Below, piece by piece: positions 8,385 through 17,484 of a stretch of DNA of 64,000 nt. The stretch comes from Anaerolineales bacterium. GTDB lineage: Bacteria; Chloroflexota; Anaerolineae; JAAEKA01. The stretch lies in assembly GCA_020634615.1 (NCBI GenBank), contig JACKBI010000010.1, forward strand, positions 186,001 through 250,000, given 5' to 3'. The translations under genes were made by a program, and so were the position numbers. Numbering within the stretch: position 1 is the first letter of the stretch; the number at the start of each line of letters is the position of its first letter. The notes under the pieces are model-generated. The model did not search any database. It was not told the origin of the DNA and was given only the letters and a program-made list of their open reading frames with translations.

Positions 8385-9794
8385 TCAAACTCCCAGGACC
8401 CAGTTCTTGCCGGACATGGATTTTTCAGCGCTGCGGCGTTGGAAAACCAGCCGCATCAGCACACGGGTGACGAAGACAGCAGTGAACATGCTGATTAGCA
8501 CACCGATGATCAGCGTGACCGCAAAGCCGCGCACGGTGCTGGCGCCGAACGCGCCGCCGAAGTAGTAAAGGATACCGGCTGTGATCAGCGTTGAGAGGTT
8601 GGAGTCCAGAATCGACGTCCATGCTCGGTTAAAGCCAGCGTCCACAGCAGCCTTCACAGATTTGCCTGCGCGCACTTCTTCCTTCATGCGCTCGAAGATC
8701 AGCACGTTGGCGTCAACCGCCATGCCGATCGCAAGCAGGAAGCCGGCAATGCCTGCCAAAGTCAACGTGATGGGAATGAGCTTAAAGACGGCGAGGTTGA
8801 TGAGGATGAAAGTTATCAGAGCGATATCAGCCAGCAGGCCAGGCAGCCTGTAGAACACCGCCATAAACAACAGCACGACGAAGACGCCGATCACGCCGGC
8901 CAGGATGCTCTTTTGCACCGAGTCGGCGCCCAGCGTTGCGCCCACCGACCGGCTATCCACGACATTCAGCGCCACCGGCAGCGCACCGTACTGCATCTGC
9001 ACGGCCAGGCTGCGGGCCTCGTCGGTGGTATAGCTGCCCTCGATCTGGCCGCTGCCGTCGATGGTCGAACGGATCACCGGGGCTGAGAGGACGGTCTTGT
9101 CCATGACGATTGCCACGGCATCGCCGATGTGCGAGGCGGTGTAATCCCGGAAGATCTGCCGGCCTTCATCGTTCAACTCAAAGGTGATCAACGGCTGTGA
9201 CGTCGTGTTGTTGAAACCAACCGCGGCCGACTTGAGCGCCGCACCGGTCATAATGGTGTGGAACGGCTGGTTGGTGACAGGGTTGAGTAGACCCAATGTG
9301 TCAGAAATAGCGCCTGTTGCGGATGCGCTGCTGGCTCCGCCCACATCGGTCTGGATGAGCGCACCCTGCCCGACCGGGTTCTGTCCCATCTCGACGAACT
9401 CGAGCAGGCCGGTGCCGCGCAGCGTGGAGATCGCCTGGTTGGGGTCATCGATGCCCGGCAGCTCCACAATAATGCGGTTCTCACCCTGGCGTTGCACCAG
9501 CGGCTCTGACACACCCAGTCCGTTGACGCGGTTGTCAACGATGACCTTGGCGGCATCCATCGCGGATGACAATTCTTCGCCGGTCAGCGGTGTGGACGGA
9601 TCCGCCTCGAGCAACACCTGCAGGCCGCCCTGAAGGTCAAGGCCCTGCTTCAACTCAAGGTCACGGAACTCCTTGGGTTGCCAGAATGCCACGTTAGACA
9701 TCCATTGCGGATGCTGAAAGGGCAGAGCGATCACCAGGGCAAACAATGCCACGACGACCACAATGATCACGGAAATCAAATGGCGACGATTCAT
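8385..9794 (-). CDS. secD: Protein translocase subunit SecD
   Basis: Works with SecF in late steps of protein export. Residues 7-25 form the first membrane helix. The large extracytoplasmic P1 domain carries the conserved LGLDLQGG-type motif (here LKQGLDLQGG), and the C-terminal half has five membrane segments with the conserved GMAVDANVLIFERMKEE. At 469 residues it is of the short Gram-positive/Chloroflexi type. A perfect consensus promoter lies about 190 bases upstream. Its leader holds a terminator-like hairpin at the very start and an 8-bp hairpin AACCAGCC/GGCTGGTT at 9847-9866. Confidence 0.97.
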   Translation of the reverse strand: MNRRHLISVIIVVVVALFALVIALPFQHPQWMSNVAFWQPKEFRDLELKQGLDLQGGLQVLLEADPSTPLTGEELSSAMDAAKVIVDNRVNGLGVSEPLVQRQGENRIIVELPGIDDPNQAISTLRGTGLLEFVEMGQNPVGQGALIQTDVGGASSASATGAISDTLGLLNPVTNQPFHTIMTGAALKSAAVGFNNTTSQPLITFELNDEGRQIFRDYTASHIGDAVAIVMDKTVLSAPVIRSTIDGSGQIEGSYTTDEARSLAVQMQYGALPVALNVVDSRSVGATLGADSVQKSILAGVIGVFVVLLFMAVFYRLPGLLADIALITFILINLAVFKLIPITLTLAGIAGFLLAIGMAVDANVLIFERMKEEVRAGKSVKAAVDAGFNRAWTSILDSNLSTLITAGILYYFGGAFGASTVRGFAVTLIIGVLISMFTAVFVTRVLMRLVFQRRSAEKSMSGKNWVLGV

Positions 9795-9949
9795 TCGGTA
9801 CTCCTGCTGCTGCGCTGTGGGGTCCGCCGGCGCCTATCAAAAGACGAACCAGCCATGCGGCTGGTTGCCATGAGACAGAAACTATCCATCTACCGGCCCG
9901 GATCTCTGCGTAGCGTTGCCTGATCTAACCTGTTGAGGTCATAAGAAAA

Positions 9950-9971
9950 CCGGCGAAACAGCCTTCACCGG
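9950..9971 (-). terminator. Hairpin with T tract between the 17.3-10.05 kb operon and secD
   Basis: On the minus strand CCGGTGAA pairs with TTCGCCGG (one G-T pair) around the loop GGCTGT, followed by TTTTCTTAT. It would end the operon whose last stop is at 10051. It also begins only about 6 bases after the predicted start of the secD promoter, so it may act on that transcript too. Confidence 0.7.
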
Positions 9972-9983
9972 GTTGATGGAAAG

Positions 9984-10012
9984 ATTATAGCGCAGCCACT
10001 TGGCGGTGTCAA
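9984..10012 (-). promoter_or_regulatory. Consensus sigma-70 promoter for secDF
   Basis: On the minus strand TTGACA (10012-10007) and TATAAT (9989-9984) are separated by exactly 17 bases, a perfect match to the housekeeping consensus. The start would be near 9977, with a leader of about 180 bases to the secD ATG. Confidence 0.9.
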
Positions 10013-10050
10013 ATGAACGGGGTTTCACGAAGGGTTGCTGAAAGTGCCAT

Positions 10051-10434
10051 TCATGTTGCAACTTCGGTGTTACGCCGTGCTTCCAGAAATGCCACAACCT
10101 GCCGCAGTACTTCGTCTGCTGGTATGCCGACCGTGTCGATAACCAGATCCGCGTGCTGGCGCGCGTGCTGCAGGCGTCGCCGCTGCTCAGCCAGAATCTC
10201 TTCGGTCCAGTCGTTGCGCCCGCTGCGCTCTTTCATGGCGGCCACATCGACATCGAGATAGACGAGGTGGCGGGCGGGCGCAAAACGTTGCCAGGTGTCA
10301 GGGACGCCCGAATGTTCCTGGGCGGCAGCGCGCGCCGGGATTCCCAGCGCGCGCAGGCGGGTGACCAGGGTTGTCTTGCCTGCCTTGCACGGACCAACGA
10401 CCTTTACTGAACCAGCGGGTGCGGGTGCGTTCAT
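10051..10434 (-). CDS. Small P-loop NTPase, 127 aa
   Basis: The Walker A motif GPCKAGKTT lies at about residues 14-22, followed by a short kinase-like domain: ARHLVYLDVDV, then a helical region rich in Arg/Glu and DLVIDTVGIPADEVL. The size and layout resemble very small nucleotide or metabolite kinases, but no acceptor motif is clear. It overlaps the phosphatase stop by one base (TGATG), so it is coupled to that gene. The context of a surface-anchored protein and a SpoIIE phosphatase suggests a shared signalling or assembly role; that is inference. Confidence 0.7.
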   Translation of the reverse strand: MNAPAPAGSVKVVGPCKAGKTTLVTRLRALGIPARAAAQEHSGVPDTWQRFAPARHLVYLDVDVAAMKERSGRNDWTEEILAEQRRRLQHARQHADLVIDTVGIPADEVLRQVVAFLEARRNTEVAT

Positions 10435-11201
10435 CAGAAGGGCAGCGAAACGGTCATGCGACGCGCCTCGTCCTCGTTGTCGTTGCTGCGAATGCCGAGG
10501 ATGACCAGACTCATGTCATCCGCCGGCCGTCGCTGGTCCAGCTCAACGGCGCGCGTCAAGAGGAAATCAGCCAGATCGTTCAGTTCGGTGACGCCGTTGT
10601 CGAAAGCTTCCTGCACTGTCCGGGGAATGCTGATACGCTGCCCGCTGCGCTCCCCGGCCGTCCAGATACCGTCGGTGAATATCAAAGCCGTCAAGTCCTG
10701 CTGCAGCGGCAACTCGGTGGCGATGGGACGAGTGCGCGCATGGACGCCGATGGCCTCGCTGGGCTCATCCAGATATTGCCAACCGTCCGGGGTGTTCACG
10801 CCGGTCCAGTGCGGGTTGTAGAGAAGGATGGGGCAGTGATTGTTGCGCAGCAGAACCAGGGTCCGGCTTGCCAGGTCCACCGACGCCAGGTTGAGTGTGG
10901 CGGATACCTTGCCGCCGCGCTGTGTGCGCAGATAGTCGTGAGCCGCGCGGGCCACAGCGCCATCGCGCACGCCATCTGCCAGCAATGCCATCGCCTTGCG
11001 GGCTACGATATTGCTGACAGCTTTGGCCGATTTGCCGCTGCGCTGACCATCTACCACGACGACCGACAGCCCGCCGTGGGGCCGCTCCACCACCTCGACG
11101 GTGTCACCGCTTTCGCTGGTCGCGTATTTGCCAACCTTGGCAACGGCTACTTCGAGGGTCAAACCGAGGCGTACGGCGGTTGTCATCAAGGCAATCGTCA
11201 C
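10434..11201 (-). CDS. SpoIIE/PP2C-type serine phosphatase, 255 aa
   Basis: A single-domain phosphatase of the SpoIIE/RsbU group, which dephosphorylates Ser/Thr on partner proteins using two metal ions. VVVVDGQRSGKSA holds the first metal Asp-Gly pair. ALIFTDGIWTAG and ADDMSLVIL match the second and third conserved acidic blocks. There is no sensor domain and no membrane segment, so control must come from a partner. The start is the GTG at 11201, overlapping the upstream stop by four bases (GTGA); an ATG five codons later is possible. It lies between a membrane-anchored Cys4 protein and a P-loop protein. Confidence 0.85.
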   Translation of the reverse strand: MTIALMTTAVRLGLTLEVAVAKVGKYATSESGDTVEVVERPHGGLSVVVVDGQRSGKSAKAVSNIVARKAMALLADGVRDGAVARAAHDYLRTQRGGKVSATLNLASVDLASRTLVLLRNNHCPILLYNPHWTGVNTPDGWQYLDEPSEAIGVHARTRPIATELPLQQDLTALIFTDGIWTAGERSGQRISIPRTVQEAFDNGVTELNDLADFLLTRAVELDQRRPADDMSLVILGIRSNDNEDEARRMTVSLPF

Positions 11202-12925
11202 TGCGCCTGGCTTGGAGACGTTGCCGTCGGCGTCGGTGAGGGTGTCGCGGTAGGCGTCGCCGTCGCCAACTGAGTGGGTGTCGCCGTCGCGGTTGGGAAT
11301 GGTGTCGCCGTCGGCAGAGTGACCACTACCCGGAACTCATGGTTGTATTGGTTGAACGGCGGATTTTGACACGCGGGACAGTTGCCCTGCACGTTGATGG
11401 TTGCTTCCTGACCGTCGACGAGGTAAGCAGGCACGCGGAAGTTGATGGAGACCGTGTCGCGGGCTCCCACTGCCAGCGTCTTGGGCGGCGCGACCGAACC
11501 AAATTCGCAGTCCGATGACCAGCAGAAGAACACGCCCCAGCCGATGGGAATGTTCTCAGTTCGTGACATCACATAGTCAACCGGGCGGTTGCCGACGTTG
11601 CGCACCTGGATCTGGAAGAGCGTGCAGCCCTGGCCGGTGCGACATCCGGACTCGCTGCCGTCGATCGACGTGATGCTGAGGTCCTCAGCAAAGGTGATAT
11701 TCACGAAGGGGGTCGAGGTTGGCGTTGGCGTCGCCGTCGGTGTGGACGACGGTGTCGGCTCCGCCACAGTTACCGTCTGTGTGAGCTCGGTCACCGAGTT
11801 GTCGCTCTTGACAATGCGCAACACGTAGGTAGTTGTTTGCGTCGGCCGTTCGGTTTGCGTGCCGCTGGGACCCGAGACACCGTTGCCATCGAGGTAGATC
11901 GCTTTGACGCCGGTGACCGTCCACGAGAGCGTCGTGGTTTGGCCGTACTGGATCGCTGTTGGGCTGGCCGTAAAGGAAGCCGAATATGCGGACGGCGTGT
12001 TGGTGACCGTCACGATAGGTGCCGGCGTCCAGGTCGGCGTGTTGGTGGCCGAGAAGTCCGGTGTGTTAGTAGGGAAGAAGGTCGGCGTGTCGCGCGGCGT
12101 CGGCGTCACAAACGCCTCGAAGGTCCAGGTCGGCGTTGCGGTCGCAAAATCGGGCGTCGCCGTCGGGAAAAAGAACTCGTCAGTTGGCGTCTCCGTTGGG
12201 AAGAGCGCGCCAGCCGTCGCGGTCTCGCCAGCCTGGACCGTAGAGGTCACCTGAGCAGGATCGGGCGTTGGAGTTGCGACGACCACCACGACGCCGCCGT
12301 TGGGAATCAACGTGCTGGTAATCACCGCAACGCCTGGCGGTGGCGTGATATTGGCGCCAGGCACCGGCGTGTCAGTTGGGTTGAGCGCGATCTCGGACGA
12401 CAGCGTGCGCAGGCCGAGCCAGGTCATGCTCAGGAACGCACATACCATCAGCACGCCAACCAGCGTGCCTGCTGACAATAACAGCGGCCAGACGGGGCGC
12501 CGGTTGCGGCCGCCGGATGATGCGGCAGCAGGCCAGGCCAGCGGCGGCAGCGGCGGTGGGGGAGGCGTCGTTTCCGGTTCAAGGTCGTCCCAATCACCAT
12601 CGGGCGCCTGTTCCTGCCATGTGAAATCGTCGGTCCGTACAGAATCGTCGTCGCCGCCTGCCATGGCAGCCGCCATGACCGCCGCCGCGTCCTCTGGCTC
12701 GAGCGCTTGCGGCGTCGACTGCAGCCGGGCGTGGCGTTCCTGATAGCGCGGGCAGCGTTCCCGATTGCCGCCTAGGCAGAAGAAGGTCTGCTCGTTGAGC
12801 GAAATCGTCTCGGCGACAGGAGGCGCGTAGCAACTGTTCTCGTAGCTGGGGTAGGTCAGATACGAGCCGCGGTCATCGGCCAGGCCAAGAAACGGGCACA
12901 CGTCGTGGTCGTGGTCTTGTTCCAT
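11198..12925 (-). CDS. Membrane-anchored surface protein with N-terminal Cys4 motif, 575 aa
   Basis: The N-terminal cytoplasmic part carries four cysteines, C10, C32, C50 and C58, in the pattern CPFLGL...YPSYENSCY...CLGG...CPRYQ, which could hold zinc or an iron-sulfur cluster. I recall this pattern from other Chloroflexi proteins but know no function. One membrane helix follows at about 147-170. The outer part has long Thr/Pro-rich stretches, an Ig-like domain (TTLSWTVTG, TTTYVLRI) and a second beta domain with two Cys pairs, then a Thr/Pro tail. It is translationally coupled to the SpoIIE phosphatase, so the cytoplasmic Cys4 region could be its regulator; that is inference. Confidence 0.75.
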   Translation of the reverse strand: MEQDHDHDVCPFLGLADDRGSYLTYPSYENSCYAPPVAETISLNEQTFFCLGGNRERCPRYQERHARLQSTPQALEPEDAAAVMAAAMAGGDDDSVRTDDFTWQEQAPDGDWDDLEPETTPPPPPLPPLAWPAAASSGGRNRRPVWPLLLSAGTLVGVLMVCAFLSMTWLGLRTLSSEIALNPTDTPVPGANITPPPGVAVITSTLIPNGGVVVVVATPTPDPAQVTSTVQAGETATAGALFPTETPTDEFFFPTATPDFATATPTWTFEAFVTPTPRDTPTFFPTNTPDFSATNTPTWTPAPIVTVTNTPSAYSASFTASPTAIQYGQTTTLSWTVTGVKAIYLDGNGVSGPSGTQTERPTQTTTYVLRIVKSDNSVTELTQTVTVAEPTPSSTPTATPTPTSTPFVNITFAEDLSITSIDGSESGCRTGQGCTLFQIQVRNVGNRPVDYVMSRTENIPIGWGVFFCWSSDCEFGSVAPPKTLAVGARDTVSINFRVPAYLVDGQEATINVQGNCPACQNPPFNQYNHEFRVVVTLPTATPFPTATATPTQLATATPTATPSPTPTATSPSQAQ

Positions 12926-12959
12926 CAGCGTTTTCCGTAGGTGTCAATCAACTGGTTAC

Positions 12960-14516
12960 TCATCCTTGCAGAGCTGCCGCTCGTTGTTGCGCCGAAAGTT
13001 GGCCGGCCAGCACCAGGGCCTGTTCGCGTGTCCTGACGTCGCCGCCAGCCTGCGCCTCAGCGATTGCTTCCAACAACTGGCCGATGTGTCTGCCGCCGGG
13101 CAGATCCAGAGCTGCCATCAGTTCATGTCCGTTGATCAGCGCAGGCGGCGCGATGACCTGATCACGGGCGTCGAAATAGCTGTCTAGCAGGGAAGCCACC
13201 GTGTCAAGGACGGGCTGCCAGTCATCGGGTGTCAGTGTCGAACCATAAGTGCCTTGCATATCGGCCAGGCTCAGCAGCGCCACGTCGACCCCGGCGTCGC
13301 CAAGGTCGCGGTAGAACCGATGCGTTGCCCGTCGTGAAGGCAATCCGGTGACCGCCAGCAGCAGTGGGCGCATGTGATGGCGGACAATCAATGAAACCCG
13401 GCGCGCTTCGGCTTCGTTGAACCGCAGCCGGCGCAGCGCCTCATAGGCCATATCAGCGCCGACGTCAGGGTGTCCGAAAAAGCGCCACCGGTCGGGCTTT
13501 TCGTCGTCGTGATCCAAGCGGGCGGTGGCTGGCTTGCCCCAATCGTGGGACAATGCGGCCCAGGCCAGCATCTGCCCATGGGTGCGCAACTGTGCGCCGG
13601 CGCCCTGGGCCAGGAGTGCTGCCAATTCAGCCCGCCAGCGGCCCAGCGTTTGTTCGATGCTGTCAGCGACCCAGGGCAGAGATGAGACAGCCAGCGCTGT
13701 GTCGTCACCTGAAATCCATGCCACCAGATCGTGTGCGTGGTTGATGACGTGCGTCGTGTGGTCAAATACGTCCCAAATGTGCGGTGGTGACTGGCTGACA
13801 CCGTGCAATGCAGTCGCTTCGGGCAGCACGATGTCCAGAATCGACAGGTCGTCCAGTTTCGCAACCCAGTCGCCCGGCGCCGCCGCTGCCAGAATCTTGA
13901 CCAGCTCGTCCCGCACCCGTTCGATGCTGACTTGCGCCAGCAGGGGCGCGAATTGAGCTGCCTGCCGCTCGCTGTCTTCTTCAAGACGGAAGCCAAGGGG
14001 AGCTAGTTCCGCCAGCATTCGGATCGCTCGCAACACGCGCAGTGGATCGTCACGAAACGCCGAGGGAGCAGCGGTCCGGATCAGCCCGTTTTTCAGGTCA
14101 CGCACCCCATCCAGCGGATCGACGAACTCGTGTCCTGACTGGCGCAGAACGACGACCATCGCGTTGATGGTGAAATCGCGCAGATGCAGGTCTTCGGCCA
14201 GACTCGCGCCGCGCCAGGCCGCCACATCCACCACCAACGGCTCCTGGCCAGCCATAGGGAGAAGGGCCCGGCCGGTGTCGCGCTCGACGTCCATGGCGTA
14301 AAACGCGCCATCGAAACGGTTCGCCAGCGCACGCGCCAGATCAAGACCGCCGCGCTCAACCGTCAGATCCAGATCGTGGGTCGGCCGGTCCAGCATCAGG
14401 TCGCGCACGCAGCCGCCTACCAGCGCCACCGACGGTTCGCACGTTGCCAGGAACGCCAGTATTGGCCCGGCAGGTGAAGCCTCCAGGGGTCGCAAATCGA
14501 AGGGTAGGTGGGTCAC
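12960..14516 (-). CDS. cca: CCA-adding enzyme / poly(A) polymerase family with HD domain
   Basis: Adds or repairs the 3' CCA of tRNA. The nucleotidyltransferase head shows ALVGGCVRDL (Gly34-Gly35) and the metal-binding DLD at 48-50. RDFTINAM, DPLRVLRAIR and RIGIERV-like blocks of the class II fold follow. A later HD-type motif (SHDWGKP) matches the C-terminal HD domain found in many bacterial members. The start is the GTG at 14516, overlapping the DUF5678 stop by four bases (GTGA); the longer frame to 14648 only reads out of frame through that gene. Final length is 518 residues. Pure A-adding or CC-adding activity cannot be separated by eye. Confidence 0.9.
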   Translation of the reverse strand: MTHLPFDLRPLEASPAGPILAFLATCEPSVALVGGCVRDLMLDRPTHDLDLTVERGGLDLARALANRFDGAFYAMDVERDTGRALLPMAGQEPLVVDVAAWRGASLAEDLHLRDFTINAMVVVLRQSGHEFVDPLDGVRDLKNGLIRTAAPSAFRDDPLRVLRAIRMLAELAPLGFRLEEDSERQAAQFAPLLAQVSIERVRDELVKILAAAAPGDWVAKLDDLSILDIVLPEATALHGVSQSPPHIWDVFDHTTHVINHAHDLVAWISGDDTALAVSSLPWVADSIEQTLGRWRAELAALLAQGAGAQLRTHGQMLAWAALSHDWGKPATARLDHDDEKPDRWRFFGHPDVGADMAYEALRRLRFNEAEARRVSLIVRHHMRPLLLAVTGLPSRRATHRFYRDLGDAGVDVALLSLADMQGTYGSTLTPDDWQPVLDTVASLLDSYFDARDQVIAPPALINGHELMAALDLPGGRHIGQLLEAIAEAQAGGDVRTREQALVLAGQLSAQQRAAALQG

Positions 14517-14734
14517 GATTCGATGTCTTCTGGCACCAGGATGACGGCTGTGACGCGCTCGCGCGGGCGGCTGTGGCGGGCAGCCAGTCTGGCCGCATCC
14601 TCGTTGAGACCGACGCCTGCAATCTGGTCGCCGATTAGCGCCACCCAACAGCCGCGATAAGCGGCCAGGCCGGCCAGTTGCCCGCTGCCGCCGCCCTGAG
14701 AATCGCCAGCTTGCTGCAAAGTGGGATCAGTCAC
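14513..14734 (-). CDS. DUF5678-like small protein, 73 aa
   Basis: A short protein with the pattern YRGCWVALIGDQIAGVG, a helix, and a C-terminal VTAVILVPEDIES, which matches what I recall of DUF5678, often encoded next to unrelated housekeeping genes. No catalytic motif is evident. It is coupled to the CCA gene by a four-base overlap and sits 54 bases after the M23 lipoprotein gene in the same operon. Confidence 0.7.
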   Translation of the reverse strand: MTDPTLQQAGDSQGGGSGQLAGLAAYRGCWVALIGDQIAGVGLNEDAARLAARHSRPRERVTAVILVPEDIES

Positions 14735-14788
14735 TGTGTCGCAGAATACGTGTTTTGCCCCGAACTGTCAAATCGCCCAAAATCAGGT

Positions 14789-16663
14789 CTATCCTCCGGC
14801 TGCGATATCGAGCGCGAGGATGCTGCCATCGGGTATGGCGAGGAAAACCCGATCTGTACCGTCGCTCCACGCCGTGGCCGGCCGGGAGGCGACCGGCCCA
14901 CCGCCGGAGAAGATGCGCGTCAGGCTCTCGCCGGCGACATCAATGGTGTACAGGTCAACCCGTGTCCCGGCGCGTGTGGCATTCTGCATCAAAAGTAGCG
15001 GCTGATTGCCAGCCAGCAGGAGGCTGGGTGTTGCCGCGCCGAGGCTGGCGAAGGAACGATCCCAAATCAACGCGCCGTCGCTGTCCAGCAGCAGCAGGCG
15101 CCGGTCGCTGCGATCGCGATATGCCAGCAGCAAGCGCTCGTCGGGCAGCGGCAGGATCGCCTCGATCCCCGGGCTGGCAGCAGGCAGGCTGGCCACCTCG
15201 ACCACGCTGCGAGTCCCCGGCTGCAACTGGTAGACGGTCCCAGCGTCGAAACCCCAAATCTGATCACCGTTTACCGTATACTGTTCACCTGCCGCCCTCG
15301 TCCACTGAGCCGGTCCCTCGCGGTCGATTGACCAGACGCGCGCGTCGTTGCCGGGGACTGCCAGCACAAGTTCGCTGCCGGCCAGCGTCCAGCGGTCGTC
15401 TTCCGGCTGCCAGTAGAGCGACGCCGGCCGCGTTCGCTCCCAGGTGATGTCGCCATTAGCTGCAATTGCCGTCATTTGCCGCTGGCCGGATAGCTCCCAC
15501 TTCCCGTCCAGCTCATGGAAGACGATCTCCCAGGCCGACACCAGCACGCCGCCGTCCGCCAGCGGCATCAGCGCGACGTCCTCTTTCGCATCCAGGGCTA
15601 TCTGCCAGCGCGTCACTGGTTGGCCGCCTTCAGCCGAAACCGGTAGATCGAGCGCGCTCAGCATACCGGTTTGGTCGAGCACGTAGAGCGCTGAACCGTC
15701 GGCAGACAGCACGGCTCCGGCCACGCCATCGGCGACCGCGACCCGCCAGCGGGCCGTTCCATCGGCTACGTCCAACGCCTGAATGCCATTGTTTTGAGTC
15801 ACCAGGACGGCATCTGAAACGGCGCTCGCGGGCACTGACAGCAGCGCGCCATCCAGCCGCTGTGACCAGACAACGCCGGGCGAAGCGGCCATCCGGTTGT
15901 TCCATATGAACTGTGATGGCCCGGTCCAGCCTGCAGAGGCCGGATCTGGCCAATAACCAGGTCCCGGCTCGTCAGGCATGTGGCTGCGCATCTCGAAGTG
16001 CAGGTGCGGCGGTGTCCGCGGCCGGCCGATCCTGGCGATCTCCTCACCGCGCTCGACGCAGTCGCCCGCCCGCACCGTCACAGTCGAGGGTTCGAGATGA
16101 CCGTAAAAGGAGAGAATGCGGCTGCCGTCCGCGAATCGGTGCTCGACGATGATGACACCCTTGTCACGGCCCCAGCCCAGCGGCTGGGCATAGGTGACGC
16201 GTCCGTGGCCGATGCTATAAACCGGCGCGCCCAGGTTTGGCCGGTCCAGCAGGCCCCAGTCCTCGCCCGCGTGCTGACCGGCTGGTCTGCCGCCACGCCC
16301 GAAGCCCTGGATGAGATAGGCCTCCTCGGCCAGCGGGGGATCGACCGGGAAGTCGAGCGTGTCCACCAGCCCGCATGGCGCGCCATCCTGCGGGCTGGGC
16401 GCGCTGGCTTCCGGCGGACGAACGGCGTCGGATATCTGGATTGGCTGGGCGGTAGCCGTGGGAGTAGGTGTTGGGCTGGGCGTCGCGGTGGGCGACGGGG
16501 TAATCGTGGCGGTGGCCGTGGCCGTATGCGTGGCCGTTGCGGTCTGTGTGGACTCGACGGCTGGCGGGCGATCTGGCGGCGTTGGCGCGGGGCGGTTGCA
16601 ACCGGCCGCGGCAAGGAGCAGCAGCAGGATCAGTGGCAGCCAGCGGGTGCGCGGGCGTTGCAT
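14789..16663 (-). CDS. Lipoprotein with M23 peptidase domain and PQQ-like beta-propeller
   Basis: The signal peptide ends in a lipobox LAAAGC (Cys22), so the protein should be lipid-anchored outside the membrane. A Thr/Pro/Ala-rich linker follows. An M23 (LytM) domain has HAGEDWG and HLHFEM, the zinc ligands of a peptidoglycan endopeptidase. The C-terminal 350 residues hold repeated blades such as LDVADGTARWRV and ANGDITWERT, typical of PQQ-like propellers. An M23 domain coupled to a propeller is uncommon; the propeller may bind wall polymers or partners. It follows the DUF1361 gene after five bases. Confidence 0.88.
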   Translation of the reverse strand: MQRPRTRWLPLILLLLLAAAGCNRPAPTPPDRPPAVESTQTATATHTATATATITPSPTATPSPTPTPTATAQPIQISDAVRPPEASAPSPQDGAPCGLVDTLDFPVDPPLAEEAYLIQGFGRGGRPAGQHAGEDWGLLDRPNLGAPVYSIGHGRVTYAQPLGWGRDKGVIIVEHRFADGSRILSFYGHLEPSTVTVRAGDCVERGEEIARIGRPRTPPHLHFEMRSHMPDEPGPGYWPDPASAGWTGPSQFIWNNRMAASPGVVWSQRLDGALLSVPASAVSDAVLVTQNNGIQALDVADGTARWRVAVADGVAGAVLSADGSALYVLDQTGMLSALDLPVSAEGGQPVTRWQIALDAKEDVALMPLADGGVLVSAWEIVFHELDGKWELSGQRQMTAIAANGDITWERTRPASLYWQPEDDRWTLAGSELVLAVPGNDARVWSIDREGPAQWTRAAGEQYTVNGDQIWGFDAGTVYQLQPGTRSVVEVASLPAASPGIEAILPLPDERLLLAYRDRSDRRLLLLDSDGALIWDRSFASLGAATPSLLLAGNQPLLLMQNATRAGTRVDLYTIDVAGESLTRIFSGGGPVASRPATAWSDGTDRVFLAIPDGSILALDIAAGG

Positions 16664-16668
16664 GGCGC

Positions 16669-17343
16669 TCAGCGCGCACCGTCGCCCTGTGCGCTTGACC
16701 CGGAGCGCGCCAGCACAGTCAACAGCCAGTAGGTGAAAACCAGCAGCGCGGCTAACAACCCAGTCATCGCCCAGGTATGCCAGTACAGGATCGGACTGGT
16801 CAGCCGCGCGAGCACGTCATTCAAGAGCAGTTGCGGCTGCGTCACCAAATCCCAGCTGTTCCAGCGCACGTAGCGGCCCAGGTAGATGCCAAAGCCGGCG
16901 GCGCCCAATGCGCCAAGCACAAAGCCCCAGCCCAGCCAGCGCCCCCAGCGGCGCGTCACCAGGGTCTGCATCCAGCGCAGCGACACCAGTCCCAACGCCA
17001 GCCCGTACAGCGCAAAGCTGAAGAGCATGACCGTGTCGAAAAGCAACGGCACGCGGCTGTTGGCAGCCAGATGCATCAAATCGGTGACGAGGTACGGCGC
17101 ATTGGGCAGGAAAGCCAGCCAGGCGGCCGCCGGCAACAGGGCCAGCAGCAGGCCGCGTCGTTCCGCCCAGATCGTAATCGCGGCGAACAACAGCGGCAGC
17201 CAGGCCAGGAACAGGTTCCACATCAGGAATGTTCCGCTGAGTTCACCGACATAGGCGCTGCGGGCGATGATCAGCCCCAGCGGAAACGCTGCAGCCAGCG
17301 TCAAGCGGGTAAAGGTGCCAAACGTGCTTCTGGTTTCTGTCAT
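16669..17343 (-). CDS. DUF1361 membrane protein, 224 aa
   Basis: Six or seven hydrophobic segments and the characteristic FLAWLPLLFA and WLAFLPNAPYLVTDLMHL blocks identify DUF1361, a membrane family of unknown function. The ATG at 17343 has GGAGG seven bases upstream. The open frame continues to 18669, but that upstream part is the antisense of the P1 peptidase gene and is not coding. It is the first gene of the seven-gene minus operon that ends at 10051, divergent from the P1 peptidase. Confidence 0.88.
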   Translation of the reverse strand: MTETRSTFGTFTRLTLAAAFPLGLIIARSAYVGELSGTFLMWNLFLAWLPLLFAAITIWAERRGLLLALLPAAAWLAFLPNAPYLVTDLMHLAANSRVPLLFDTVMLFSFALYGLALGLVSLRWMQTLVTRRWGRWLGWGFVLGALGAAGFGIYLGRYVRWNSWDLVTQPQLLLNDVLARLTSPILYWHTWAMTGLLAALLVFTYWLLTVLARSGSSAQGDGAR

Positions 17344-17484
17344 GTGTGGTCCTCCGTACGTGGATTTCACTCGTGGCAGCCTGTAAAGGTTCAGCAGGGG
17401 AACAGGACTGACAAGCCTTGTATCGCAGCAGAGATGGACGCAACGCTCTAGACCACGACTGTCAGTGCTTGCTGCCGCGGCTGC

